In this document: positions 7,688 through 15,147 of the stretch, piece by piece
Layout of the letters: each line of letters starts with the position of its first letter
How positions within the stretch are numbered: the first letter of the stretch is position 1
From: Actinomycetes bacterium
GTDB taxonomy: Bacteria; Actinomycetota; Actinomycetes; Propionibacteriales; Nocardioidaceae
NCBI GenBank assembly: GCA_023460975.1
Contig: JAEWOG010000062.1
Location: 19,413-83,412, forward strand
Direction of reading: 5' to 3'
DNA length: 64,000 nt
Program-made: the position numbers and the translations under genes
The notes under the pieces: generated by a model
What the model saw: only the letters and a program-made list of their open reading frames with translations
Databases searched by the model: none
What the model was told of the DNA's origin: nothing

Positions 7688-8011
7688 ATGGCCGACGTGG
7701 CCTCTCCCGACGTCCGGTTCCTGCTCGCCAACGAGCGCACGTTCCTGGCGTGGCAGCGGACGTCGGTGGGTCTGGTGGCCGCTGCCCTGGCGGTGCTGCA
7801 CCTGTTCGACCCGACGCCTCTGCTGGGGATCCTGGGCTTCGTCCTGCTGGGATCCGCGGCGATGGCCTCCGGCGGTGGCTGGTGGCACTACCGGCGTACG
7901 GACCGCGCGATCCGGGCGGGCGAGGAGATGCCGGGCAACGTCCTGGTGCACGCCTTCTCCGCGCTGATCCTCGTCACGGTCGCCGTGGTGATCGCGTCGG
8001 TGGTGTGGTGA
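7688..8011 (+). CDS. DUF202 small membrane protein
   Basis: A 107-residue protein with three predicted transmembrane segments. The DUF202 signature FLLANERTFLAWQRTSVGLV lies at about residues 11-30, followed by helices at about 36-58 and 86-106. Related small membrane proteins are associated with vacuolar-transporter-like or channel components, but bacterial function is unproven. It begins immediately after metB. Its stop overlaps the GTG of the next gene in GTGA, so translation is probably coupled. Confidence 0.88.
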   Translation: MADVASPDVRFLLANERTFLAWQRTSVGLVAAALAVLHLFDPTPLLGILGFVLLGSAAMASGGGWWHYRRTDRAIRAGEEMPGNVLVHAFSALILVTVAVVIASVVW

Positions 8012-9408
8012 CGTCCTCGGAGCACTCCGGCCCTGAGACCGCCGATGTCGTGGTCTGTGTGGACTTCGGGTCGACCTTCACCAAGGCGGTCGCGGTGGAG
8101 CTCCCCTCGGGGCGCGTGCTGGCTGCAGCCAACCATCCGACCACCATCGCCACGGATGTGCTGGACGGGTACGACGCCTGCCTGGCCGCGATGGCCGCCA
8201 GCGACCCGCGCGTGAGGGGCGCCGAGGTGCTGGCCTGCTCCAGCGCGGGCGGAGGGCTCCGGATCGCCGTGGTCGGCAACGAAGAGCTCGTGACCGCCGA
8301 GGCGGGGCGCAGGGTCGCGCTGTCCAGCGGCGGCAAGGTCGTGGGTGTGTTCAGCGGCGGTCTGAGTCGCCAGTCGTTCGCTGAGTTGTGCGCGTGCGCG
8401 CCTGACGTGGTCCTGCTCGTCGGCGGGACCGACGGCGGCAACGCCGAGGTGCTGGAAGCGGACGCCGACTTCCTCGCGGCGCAGCGGTGGGCCGGCCCCG
8501 TGGTGGTCGCCGGCAACGTCGAGTCGCAGTCGTACGTCCGCAGTGCCCTCGAGGGCTCCGGAACCCCCTGCGTGCTCGCCGACAACGTGGTGCCCCGGAT
8601 CGGCGTCCTCGCACCCGACGGCGCCCGTCGGGCGATCCGCGAGATGTTCCTGACGCACGTCATCGGGGGCAAGCACCTGAGCAGCCGTGCCGACTTCGCG
8701 CAGATGGTGGCCGGCGCGACCCCCGACATCGTGCTCACCGGCGTCGAGCTGCTGGCCCGCGGGCTCGACGCGGCTCACCGCGGAGCGGGGGATGTCGTCG
8801 TCGTGGACGTGGGCGGCGCGACCACGGACGTCCACAGCGTGGTGGAGCTCGACCCGGAGGACGCGGGGCTCTCGCGCGAGGTCGTGGCGACGACGCCGCT
8901 CACCCGTACGGTCGAGGGAGACCTCGGGATGCGCTTCTCGGCCGTGTCCACGATCGAGGCCGTGGGGCGCGAGGACCTGCGCGAGGCGGCCCAGCGTCGT
9001 GGTGAGGACCCGGGATATCTGCCCGAATCGGTCGCTGAGCGTGAGATCGACGAACAGATCGCGGCGGCAGCGGTGCTCACGGCCCTGCAGCGGCACGCCG
9101 GCCGCAGCAAGGTGGTCCTGAGTCCCGAGGGACGCGTCGTCGAGCGCACGGGCAAGGACCTGCGCGAGGTGGACCTGCTCGTCGGGTCCGGGGGCGTCCT
9201 GCGGGCCGCGGCGGACGAGTCCGTGGCAGTACGAACGGTGCTCTCCGGTGCCATCGGTGAGCACCCCGGCGGCTGGCAGTTGCCCCGCGCCCCGCGGGTC
9301 GTGGTCGACACCGGGTACGTGCTTGCTGCGGCTGGACTGCTCGCGCAGCGCCACCCACTCGCGGCGCACCGGCTGGTCGCGACCCTGAATGTCGGTGCGG
9401 AACAGTAA
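8008..9408 (+). CDS. GlmL/MutL-type ASKHA ATPase (B12-mutase reactivase-like)
   Basis: The 466-residue product has the actin-like ATPase fold of the glutamate mutase L family. It shows a phosphate-1 loop VVCVDFGSTFTKAV near the N-terminus, a second acidic loop DVVVVDVGGATTDVHSV, and the family segments LACSSAGGGLRIAVVG, VLLVGGTDGGN and LLVGSGGVLR. Known GlmL proteins accompany adenosylcobalamin-dependent glutamate or ornithine aminomutases and are thought to reactivate them. No such mutase subunits are adjacent here; the only B12 mutase in the window is icmF, 35 kb away. The GTG at 8008 overlapping the previous stop is chosen; upstream in-frame sequence is a shadow of DUF202. Confidence 0.85.
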   Translation: MTSSEHSGPETADVVVCVDFGSTFTKAVAVELPSGRVLAAANHPTTIATDVLDGYDACLAAMAASDPRVRGAEVLACSSAGGGLRIAVVGNEELVTAEAGRRVALSSGGKVVGVFSGGLSRQSFAELCACAPDVVLLVGGTDGGNAEVLEADADFLAAQRWAGPVVVAGNVESQSYVRSALEGSGTPCVLADNVVPRIGVLAPDGARRAIREMFLTHVIGGKHLSSRADFAQMVAGATPDIVLTGVELLARGLDAAHRGAGDVVVVDVGGATTDVHSVVELDPEDAGLSREVVATTPLTRTVEGDLGMRFSAVSTIEAVGREDLREAAQRRGEDPGYLPESVAEREIDEQIAAAAVLTALQRHAGRSKVVLSPEGRVVERTGKDLREVDLLVGSGGVLRAAADESVAVRTVLSGAIGEHPGGWQLPRAPRVVVDTGYVLAAAGLLAQRHPLAAHRLVATLNVGAEQ

Positions 9409-10858
9409 TCTCGCAAGGGTGAAGGTGGGCGCAGGAGACGAGCCGGGCACCTCGAGCCCGGACCCAGAGGACGAGCCGGGGTCAGGGGATCAGGGATCCG
9501 GCGGCCTCGACGACGACGCGGGGCGCGCGGCCGGAGGGGATCCGGCCGCCGACGACGCGGCGGGGGATGCCTCCGACGAGACGCGGCGGCGCCTGTTCCT
9601 GCCCCTGAGTCGTCGCGATGACGACGAGGAGCGCCTGGCAGACCGGCTGACGCAACAGTTCGCCCAGCAGTGGGCCGCCGTACGAGCCGAGCGCCGCGCG
9701 GAGCCTCCGGTCATCGTGGGTGGGCCCTCCAACTTCTCGCGTGCCCAGGTGCCGTGGGGGCTCGATCTCGCCGCGGCGTGGTCGTGGCGGTTGATCGTGA
9801 TCAGCGCCGCCACGCTCGCGGTGCTGTGGGTGATGCGCTACTTCGCGGTCATCACCGTGCCCCTGGCGATCGCGCTGCTGCTCAGCGCGCTCGCCGCCCC
9901 CGGACTGGCGTGGCTGCGCAGGCGCGGGGTTCCTCGCGGGATCAGTGCGCTGGTGGTCCTGGTGGTGGGCATCGGCGCGGTGGCCACCCTGCTCTACTTC
10001 GTCGGCCAGCAGGTCGCCAACGGCGCTGCGGACCTGGCGGACCAGGTGGTCGTCGGCCTCGGCGAGATCAGGACGTGGATCCGCGAGGGGCCGCTCGGGG
10101 TGAGCGACTCCCAGTTGGACCGTTTCATCCGCGAAGCGCAGCACACGATCTCCTCCAGCGCGGAGCCTGCGGGTGTCATCAGCTCGGTGAGCGAGGTCGG
10201 GGCCGTGCTGACCAACGTGCTCGCGGGCTTCTTCATCGTCCTGTTCTCGACGTACTTCTTCATGGCCGACGGCGACCGGATCTGGTCGTGGCTGGTCCGC
10301 ATCGCGCCCCGCGCTGGCCGCGAGCGGATCGACTCCTCCGGTCGGGTGGCGTGGACGTCGTTGACCCAGTTCGTCCGGGCGACGGTGATCGTGGCGCTCG
10401 TGGATGCGCTCGGGATTGCGCTGGTCGCAGCCGGGCTGGGCGTGCCCTTCGTGGCGGCCATCGGGGTCCTGGTCTTCCTGGGAGCGTTCGTGCCGATGAT
10501 CGGGGCGACCGTGGCCGGCAGCGTCGCGGTGCTGGTGGCGCTCGTGGACGGGGGACCGTTCACGGCCCTGCTCATGCTCGCGGGCGTCATCGCCGTGCAG
10601 CAGATCGAGGGGCACGTGCTCCAGCCGTTCCTCATGGGCCGCTTCGTGTCCCTCCACCCGCTCGGCGTGATCGTCGCGATCGCGGCCGGGGTCCTGGTGG
10701 CGGGCATCGCCGGGGCGCTCATCGCCGTTCCCCTCGCGGCGGCCGCCAACGCCGTCGTCCTGCACCTGGCGTCCTGGCCGTTCGAGGTGCCCGTCCAGCC
10801 TGCGCCAGACCCCGGACCTGAGCCGGGCGGAGGAGCTCTCGGAGAATCGGATGCCTGA
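9389..10858 (+). CDS. AI-2E family transporter (YhhQ/PerM-like permease)
   Basis: The 489-residue protein begins with a long acidic, Gly/Asp-rich and probably disordered cytoplasmic region (about residues 1-110). The membrane domain follows, with about seven or eight helices. It carries the AI-2E/DUF20 landmarks: the periplasmic-facing helical stretch around QQVANGAADLADQ, FIVLFSTYFFMADGDRIW, VPFVAAIGVLVFLGAFVPMIGA and the QQIEGHVLQPFLMGR signature near the end. Members export or exchange small molecules; substrates differ and none can be named here. The annotated start overlaps the previous gene by 20 bases. A GTG at 9419 would remove ten residues and is possible. Confidence 0.88.
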   Translation: MSVRNSNLARVKVGAGDEPGTSSPDPEDEPGSGDQGSGGLDDDAGRAAGGDPAADDAAGDASDETRRRLFLPLSRRDDDEERLADRLTQQFAQQWAAVRAERRAEPPVIVGGPSNFSRAQVPWGLDLAAAWSWRLIVISAATLAVLWVMRYFAVITVPLAIALLLSALAAPGLAWLRRRGVPRGISALVVLVVGIGAVATLLYFVGQQVANGAADLADQVVVGLGEIRTWIREGPLGVSDSQLDRFIREAQHTISSSAEPAGVISSVSEVGAVLTNVLAGFFIVLFSTYFFMADGDRIWSWLVRIAPRAGRERIDSSGRVAWTSLTQFVRATVIVALVDALGIALVAAGLGVPFVAAIGVLVFLGAFVPMIGATVAGSVAVLVALVDGGPFTALLMLAGVIAVQQIEGHVLQPFLMGRFVSLHPLGVIVAIAAGVLVAGIAGALIAVPLAAAANAVVLHLASWPFEVPVQPAPDPGPEPGGGALGESDA

Positions 10859-12080
10859 CATCGCACACGACCCCACCTCCCACGTCACGCTCGACGACGT
10901 GCTCGCGGCCAGGGAGCTGGTCGACTCGATCGCGGTCCGCACCCCGATGGAGGCGTCGCGCTGGCTGTCGGCCCTGGCGGGCGGCCCGGTGAACCTCAAG
11001 TGCGAAAACCTCCAGCGCACCGGCTCGTTCAAGATCCGGGGGGCCTTCGTACGCATCTCGCGCCTCTCCGCAGCCGAGCGCGCCGCGGGCGTGGTGGCCG
11101 CCTCGGCCGGCAACCACGCCCAGGGCGTGGCGCTCGCTGCCACGACGCTGGGCATCCCCTCGACGGTGTTCATGCCGGAGGGGGCGCCGATCCCCAAGGA
11201 GAAGGCGACGCGCGGATACGGCGCCGACGTCCAGTTCTCGGGGCGCTACCTCGAGGACGCGCTGGCGGCCGCGCGGGAGTTCGCGGAGCGCACCGGGGCG
11301 ACACTCATCCATCCCTTCGACCACGCCGACATCGTGGCGGGTCAGGGGACGCTGGGACTGGAGGTCCTCGAGCAGGACCCCGAGGTCAAGACCGTGCTCG
11401 TCCCCACGGGCGGCGGCGGGTTGCTGGCGGGCGTCGCGCTCGCCATCAAGGCGATGCGCCCCGACGTCCGGGTCGTGGGCGTGCAGGCCGAGGGGGCAGC
11501 CGCGTACCCGGCCTCGCTCGCGGCGGGCCGGCCCCTGGCGCTGCCTGCGATGGACACGATGGCCGACGGCATCGCGGTGGGCCTGCCGGGGCAGATCCCG
11601 TTCGCGGCCGTGGCCGAGCACTGCGACGACGTGCTCACCGTCTCCGAGGACTCGCTCTCGCGCGCGCTGCTGGCCCTGCTGGAGCGGGCCAAGATGCTCG
11701 TCGAGCCCGCCGGGGCGGCGGCGGTGGCAGCGATGCTCGACGATCCGACGGCGTTCGAGACCCCGGCCGTCTGCGTCCTCAGCGGCGGCAACATCGACCC
11801 CCTGCTGCTGGGCAAGGTGATTCGGCACGGTCTCGCGGCGGCCGGCAGGTACCTCTACCTCCGCGTCCTGATCCCCGACACCCCCGGCGGCCTGGCCGGA
11901 CTGCTGGCGCAGGTCAGTGCCGGTGGCGCCAACGTCCTGGAGGTCGCGCACGAGCGCATCTCCTCGGCCCTGCACATCGGTGAGGTCGAGGTGCGCCTCC
12001 AGCTCGAGACCCGCGGCCCCGCGCACGCCGAGGACGTCACCTCACGGCTGCGCGCCTCGGGGTACGCCGTCCACGAGTGA
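10851..12080 (+). CDS. ilvA: Threonine ammonia-lyase
   Basis: This PLP enzyme deaminates threonine (and serine) to 2-oxobutanoate, the first step of isoleucine synthesis or a catabolic entry. PLP-lysine motif GSFKIRGA (Lys near residue 61), the SAGNHAQGVA loop, the phosphate-binding GGGGLL and the Cys-containing VLSGGNID are all present. A C-terminal ACT-like region (about 335-409, LYLRVLIPDTPGGLAGLLAQ) suggests allosteric control. With 409 residues and a single ACT domain, it resembles the short actinobacterial type. It overlaps the upstream transporter by eight bases and ends the operon at a strong terminator. Confidence 0.93.
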   Translation: MPDIAHDPTSHVTLDDVLAARELVDSIAVRTPMEASRWLSALAGGPVNLKCENLQRTGSFKIRGAFVRISRLSAAERAAGVVAASAGNHAQGVALAATTLGIPSTVFMPEGAPIPKEKATRGYGADVQFSGRYLEDALAAAREFAERTGATLIHPFDHADIVAGQGTLGLEVLEQDPEVKTVLVPTGGGGLLAGVALAIKAMRPDVRVVGVQAEGAAAYPASLAAGRPLALPAMDTMADGIAVGLPGQIPFAAVAEHCDDVLTVSEDSLSRALLALLERAKMLVEPAGAAAVAAMLDDPTAFETPAVCVLSGGNIDPLLLGKVIRHGLAAAGRYLYLRVLIPDTPGGLAGLLAQVSAGGANVLEVAHERISSALHIGEVEVRLQLETRGPAHAEDVTSRLRASGYAVHE

Positions 12081-12098
12081 GCCTCGACCCGCACATGA

Positions 12099-12132
12099 CG
12101 AGAGGCCCCCGCCAACCGGCGGGGGCCTCTCG
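12099..12132. terminator. Bidirectional terminator hairpin between ilvA and greA
   Basis: A perfect 15-bp GC-rich stem (left arm 12099-12113, right arm 12118-12132) closes on an AACC tetraloop. It lies 18 bases after the ilvA stop and 12 bases after the greA stop on the other strand. It can therefore serve both convergent units. Confidence 0.9.
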
Positions 12133-12144
12133 CGTGCGCGGTGC

Positions 12145-12639
12145 TCAGCCCTTGTAGGGGACCGCGTCGATGATCGTGACCTTGATCTGCTTGCCGTTGG
12201 GGGCGGAGTACGTCACCGAGTCGCCCTTGGACTTGCCATTGATGGCGGCGCCCATGGCGGACTGGGGGGAGTAGACCGTCAGCTTGTCGCCCTCGGAGAG
12301 GTTCTCGCGGGCGCCGAGCAGGAACTTGTCGGTGTCGTCGTCGCCGTCGAAGGCGATGGTGACGACCATGCCGGGCTCGACCACACCGTCGTTGGGCGGG
12401 GTCTCGCCCACCTCGGCGCGGCGCAGCATCTCCTCCAGCTGGCGGATGCGGGCCTCCTGCTTGCCCTGCTCGTCGCGCGCAGCGTGGTAGCCGCTGTTCT
12501 CCTTCAGGTCGCCCTCGTCGCGGGCAGCGGCGATGCGGTCGATGATCTCCTGGCGCTTGGGACCCTTGAGGTCTTCCAGCTCGGCCTGAAGCTTCTCGTA
12601 GGCCTCCTGGGTCAGCCAGACGGTGCCCTGGTCGGTCAT
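12145..12639 (-). CDS. greA: Transcription elongation factor GreA
   Basis: GreA rescues backtracked RNA polymerase by stimulating transcript cleavage. The N-terminal coiled coil (WLTQEAYEKLQAELEDL onward) has the acidic tip residues in ARDEGDLKENSGYHAARDEQ. It is followed by the FKBP-like C-terminal domain ending VTIIDAVPYKG. The start at 12639 is chosen over the in-frame ATG at 12750 because AGGAG precedes it and the protein then has the usual length of about 164 residues. It stands alone, convergent with ilvA. Confidence 0.96.
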   Translation of the reverse strand: MTDQGTVWLTQEAYEKLQAELEDLKGPKRQEIIDRIAAARDEGDLKENSGYHAARDEQGKQEARIRQLEEMLRRAEVGETPPNDGVVEPGMVVTIAFDGDDDTDKFLLGARENLSEGDKLTVYSPQSAMGAAINGKSKGDSVTYSAPNGKQIKVTIIDAVPYKG

Positions 12640-12858
12640 GTGCCACTCCTGAGATGTTCGGATGGTGTCTGTGGTCGGGGTGTGCCTGAGCGCATCCGAC
12701 CGTGGTGGTTGGGGTGAGGTTCCCGTCCGGTCAGAGAGCGCGGTCACCAAGACGTGGGCCAGCGACGCCGGACGGGCAGTCCTGCCAGCGTAGCAACGTC
12801 TGCGCTGCTGCGCAGGTCCGCAGCGAGGCCGGAGTGTGCGTCGGTGCTGCGCGCGGCC

Positions 12859-13248
12859 TCAGTCGGCGGCGGTGCAGCCCAGCATCTCGATGCTGCTGGC
12901 CTCGCGCTCGGTGCGTACGGTCACGGTGTTGCGGCCGTGCTCCGGCGAGAAGGCCAGATCGCCCACGGTCTGCTTGTCCTCGGCCAGCGCACGCAGCCGG
13001 CAGGTGGCCTCGGCGCCCTCGTCCAGGCGTACGTCCACGGTCACGCTGACGTGGTGGGCGTCGAGGACGTCGTACGTCGAGAGGTCGGCGTCGACGGTGG
13101 GGGAGCCGTGCACGACCATGGCCCACACCACCCAGCCGCCGAAACCGACGACCACGGCGGCCACCAGACCCAGCAGCAGCGGGCGCCACTTCGACGGCGC
13201 GCGGCCGTAGCGGTCGACGAGGTCCACACTGCTCTCAGTCACGGTCAC
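12859..13248 (-). CDS. DUF4307 membrane-anchored protein
   Basis: A short protein of about 129 residues with an N-terminal cytoplasmic segment (VDLVDRYGRAPSKWR), one transmembrane helix (LLLGLVAAVVVGFGGWVVWAM) and an extracytoplasmic domain. That domain has two cysteines (TCRLRAL and EMLGCT), which could form a disulfide. This matches the actinobacterial DUF4307 family, commonly found next to mca as here. The start is uncertain: GTG codons at 13248 and 13242 are both plausible, and an ATG at 13269 would crowd the divergent mca promoter. Function is unknown. Confidence 0.85.
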   Translation of the reverse strand: MTVTESSVDLVDRYGRAPSKWRPLLLGLVAAVVVGFGGWVVWAMVVHGSPTVDADLSTYDVLDAHHVSVTVDVRLDEGAEATCRLRALAEDKQTVGDLAFSPEHGRNTVTVRTEREASSIEMLGCTAAD

Positions 13249-13286
13249 CAGCCTAGGTGAGGGCCCCACCTCACTAGACTTCGACC

Positions 13287-14192
13287 ATGCCTCCCGCCAC
13301 CGAGCAGTCGCCGCCCGCCGGCGCCCTGCGGCTCATGCACGTGCACGCTCACCCGGACGACGAATCGAGCAAGGGGGCGGCCTCCACGGCGAAGTACGTC
13401 GCCGAGGGGGTGGACGTCCACGTCGTCACCTGCACCGGCGGCGAGCGGGGCTCGATCCTCAACCCCAACATGGACCGCCCTGACATCCTCGCCCGCATCA
13501 CGCAGGTGCGCCGCCGCGAGATGGAGTCGGCGCGCGACATCCTGGGGGTGTCCCAGGACTGGTTGGGGTTCGTCGACTCGGGGTGGCCCGAGGGGGACCC
13601 GCTGCCGCCGTTGCCCGAGGGATGCTTCGCGCTCGAGCCGCTCGAGGTGGCGGCTGAGCGTCTGGTGGCCCTGATCCGTGCCTTCAAGCCGCACGTGGTG
13701 ACCACCTACGACGAGCGCGGCGGCTACCCGCACCCCGACCACATCATGTGCCACAAGGTCAGCGTGGAAGCCTTCCACGCGGCCGGTGACCCGGAGCGAT
13801 TCCCCGACGCGGGCGAGCCGTGGCAGCCGCTGAAGCTCTACTACCACCACGGCTGGAGCTGGGCGAAGACCAATGCCCTGCACGAGGCGATGCTGGCCCA
13901 CGGCCTCGAATCACCGTACGAGGAGCGTCTGGCCAACTGGACCCGCGAGCCGGACTGGGACAACCGCATCACGACGCGCGTGCCGTGCGGCGACTACTTC
14001 GGCGTACGAGACCAGGCCCTCCTGGCCCACGCCACGCAGATCGACCCGGACGGCTTCTGGTTCGCCATTCCCCGCGAGATCCAGCAGGAGGTGTGGCCGA
14101 CGGAGGACTACGAACTCGTGGTCAGCCACGTCGACTCACCGCTGCCCGAGGACGACCTCTTCGCCGGCATTGCAGAGGGCCTGAGAGACTGA
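13287..14192 (+). CDS. mca: Mycothiol S-conjugate amidase
   Basis: Mca hydrolyses mycothiol S-conjugates of electrophiles to a mercapturic acid for export, recycling the glucosaminyl-inositol part. It belongs to the LmbE/MshB zinc hydrolases. The metal motif AHPDDES (His near 22, Asp 24-25) and the later GYPHPDH ligand region are present. The conserved VTCTGGERGSILNP segment and the C-terminal IPREIQQEVWPTEDYEL fit Mca rather than the deacetylase MshB. Its presence implies that the host makes mycothiol. It is divergent from the DUF4307 gene and is followed four bases later by a small membrane protein. Confidence 0.94.
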   Translation: MPPATEQSPPAGALRLMHVHAHPDDESSKGAASTAKYVAEGVDVHVVTCTGGERGSILNPNMDRPDILARITQVRRREMESARDILGVSQDWLGFVDSGWPEGDPLPPLPEGCFALEPLEVAAERLVALIRAFKPHVVTTYDERGGYPHPDHIMCHKVSVEAFHAAGDPERFPDAGEPWQPLKLYYHHGWSWAKTNALHEAMLAHGLESPYEERLANWTREPDWDNRITTRVPCGDYFGVRDQALLAHATQIDPDGFWFAIPREIQQEVWPTEDYELVVSHVDSPLPEDDLFAGIAEGLRD

Positions 14193-14196
14193 TCGC

Positions 14197-14445
14197 ATGT
14201 TCGGTTCCGCGTACCTGCTCGCCATCGACCTCTCCACTGCCCTCGTGGCTGCGGAGGAGGCCCCGAAGAACGTCAAGGCCGGCTGGACCGCGCTCATCAT
14301 CGTGCTCGCCATGGGCGCGGCGGTGGTGGTGATCGGCATCAGCCTCACCCGCCAGCTCAAGCGCGCGCAGAAGGCCAAGGAGGCCGGCGTGTACGGAGAC
14401 CCCGTCTCCGGATCGGCCGCAGAGCCCGAGCAGTCCGACGACTGA
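14197..14445 (+). CDS. Small single-pass membrane protein downstream of mca
   Basis: The 82-residue product has one clear transmembrane helix (about 29-48, TALIIVLAMGAAVVVIGISL). A basic stop-transfer segment (RQLKRAQKAKEA) and an acidic tail ending EPEQSDD follow. It starts four bases after mca and is probably in its operon. No family was recognised. The position and codon use support it as a real gene. Confidence 0.7.
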   Translation: MFGSAYLLAIDLSTALVAAEEAPKNVKAGWTALIIVLAMGAAVVVIGISLTRQLKRAQKAKEAGVYGDPVSGSAAEPEQSDD

Positions 14446-14478
14446 GGCTGCCGGGAGCGCGAGAGCGGCGCGGGCACC

Positions 14479-15123
14479 TCACTGGCGCCCGAACGCCGCC
14501 TCCAACGTGGCGACCAAGCGGTCCAGGGCGCGAGCGCGCTCCTCGGGATCGCTGCTGCTCAGGCCGAGGACCGGGTCCAGGCCCGGACGGTGGGGAGCCA
14601 CCGCGATGTGGGGTAGCCACATCAACAGCAGCGCCTGCATCATCACCAGGTCGGCTCCCTCACGCAGCTGACCGGTGTCGCGTGCCAACTCCGTGAGGGG
14701 CTCGATGACGGCCAGGTAGTGCGGATTGACCACGCCCCGGACCGCGGTGCGGGCGACCTCGTCGGGCTCGTGGTTGACGGCTGCCGTCATCGCCAGCTCC
14801 GTGGGATGGGTGTGGAAGTAGGCCTCCCACCGCCCGATCATCACGCGTACGGCCGTGAAGAAGTCGGTGTCCCACGGCAGGTCGGCCAGTTGCTCCTCCA
14901 TGTCCGCGCGCACCCGCAGGGTCGCGACCTCGCCCAGGTGGACGTACAGGCTCGCCTTGTCCTCGAAGTACTGGAACAGGCTGCCCTTCGCGACGCCTGC
15001 CTCACGCGCGATGGTGTTGAGGCTGGCGCCGGCGTAGCCGTGTCGTCCGAACTCGGCCTGCGCCGCCCTCAGCACGGCGGATCGGCGAGCCTGCGGCAGT
15101 CTGTCCCACGTCGGAGTCGGCAC
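14479..15123 (-). CDS. TetR/AcrR family regulator
   Basis: A 214-residue repressor-type protein. The N-terminal helix-turn-helix (about residues 10-57) reads AVLRAAQAEFGRHGYAGASL and then IAREAGVAKGSLFQYFEDKASLY, a canonical TetR DNA-binding domain. The C-terminal ligand domain is divergent. It lies 24 bases downstream of the PKD-protein gene on the same strand, but no operator or target is evident. The ligand is unknown. Confidence 0.93.
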   Translation of the reverse strand: MPTPTWDRLPQARRSAVLRAAQAEFGRHGYAGASLNTIAREAGVAKGSLFQYFEDKASLYVHLGEVATLRVRADMEEQLADLPWDTDFFTAVRVMIGRWEAYFHTHPTELAMTAAVNHEPDEVARTAVRGVVNPHYLAVIEPLTELARDTGQLREGADLVMMQALLLMWLPHIAVAPHRPGLDPVLGLSSSDPEERARALDRLVATLEAAFGRQ

Positions 15124-15147
15124 GCAGGCATCGTGGCACAGGCCGAC

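Noticed and set aside
12640..12858. tRNA or small RNA in the greA upstream gap
   Set aside because: I found no cloverleaf arms or T-loop (GTTCRANNC) pattern here or in the other gaps; only short GC hairpins are present.
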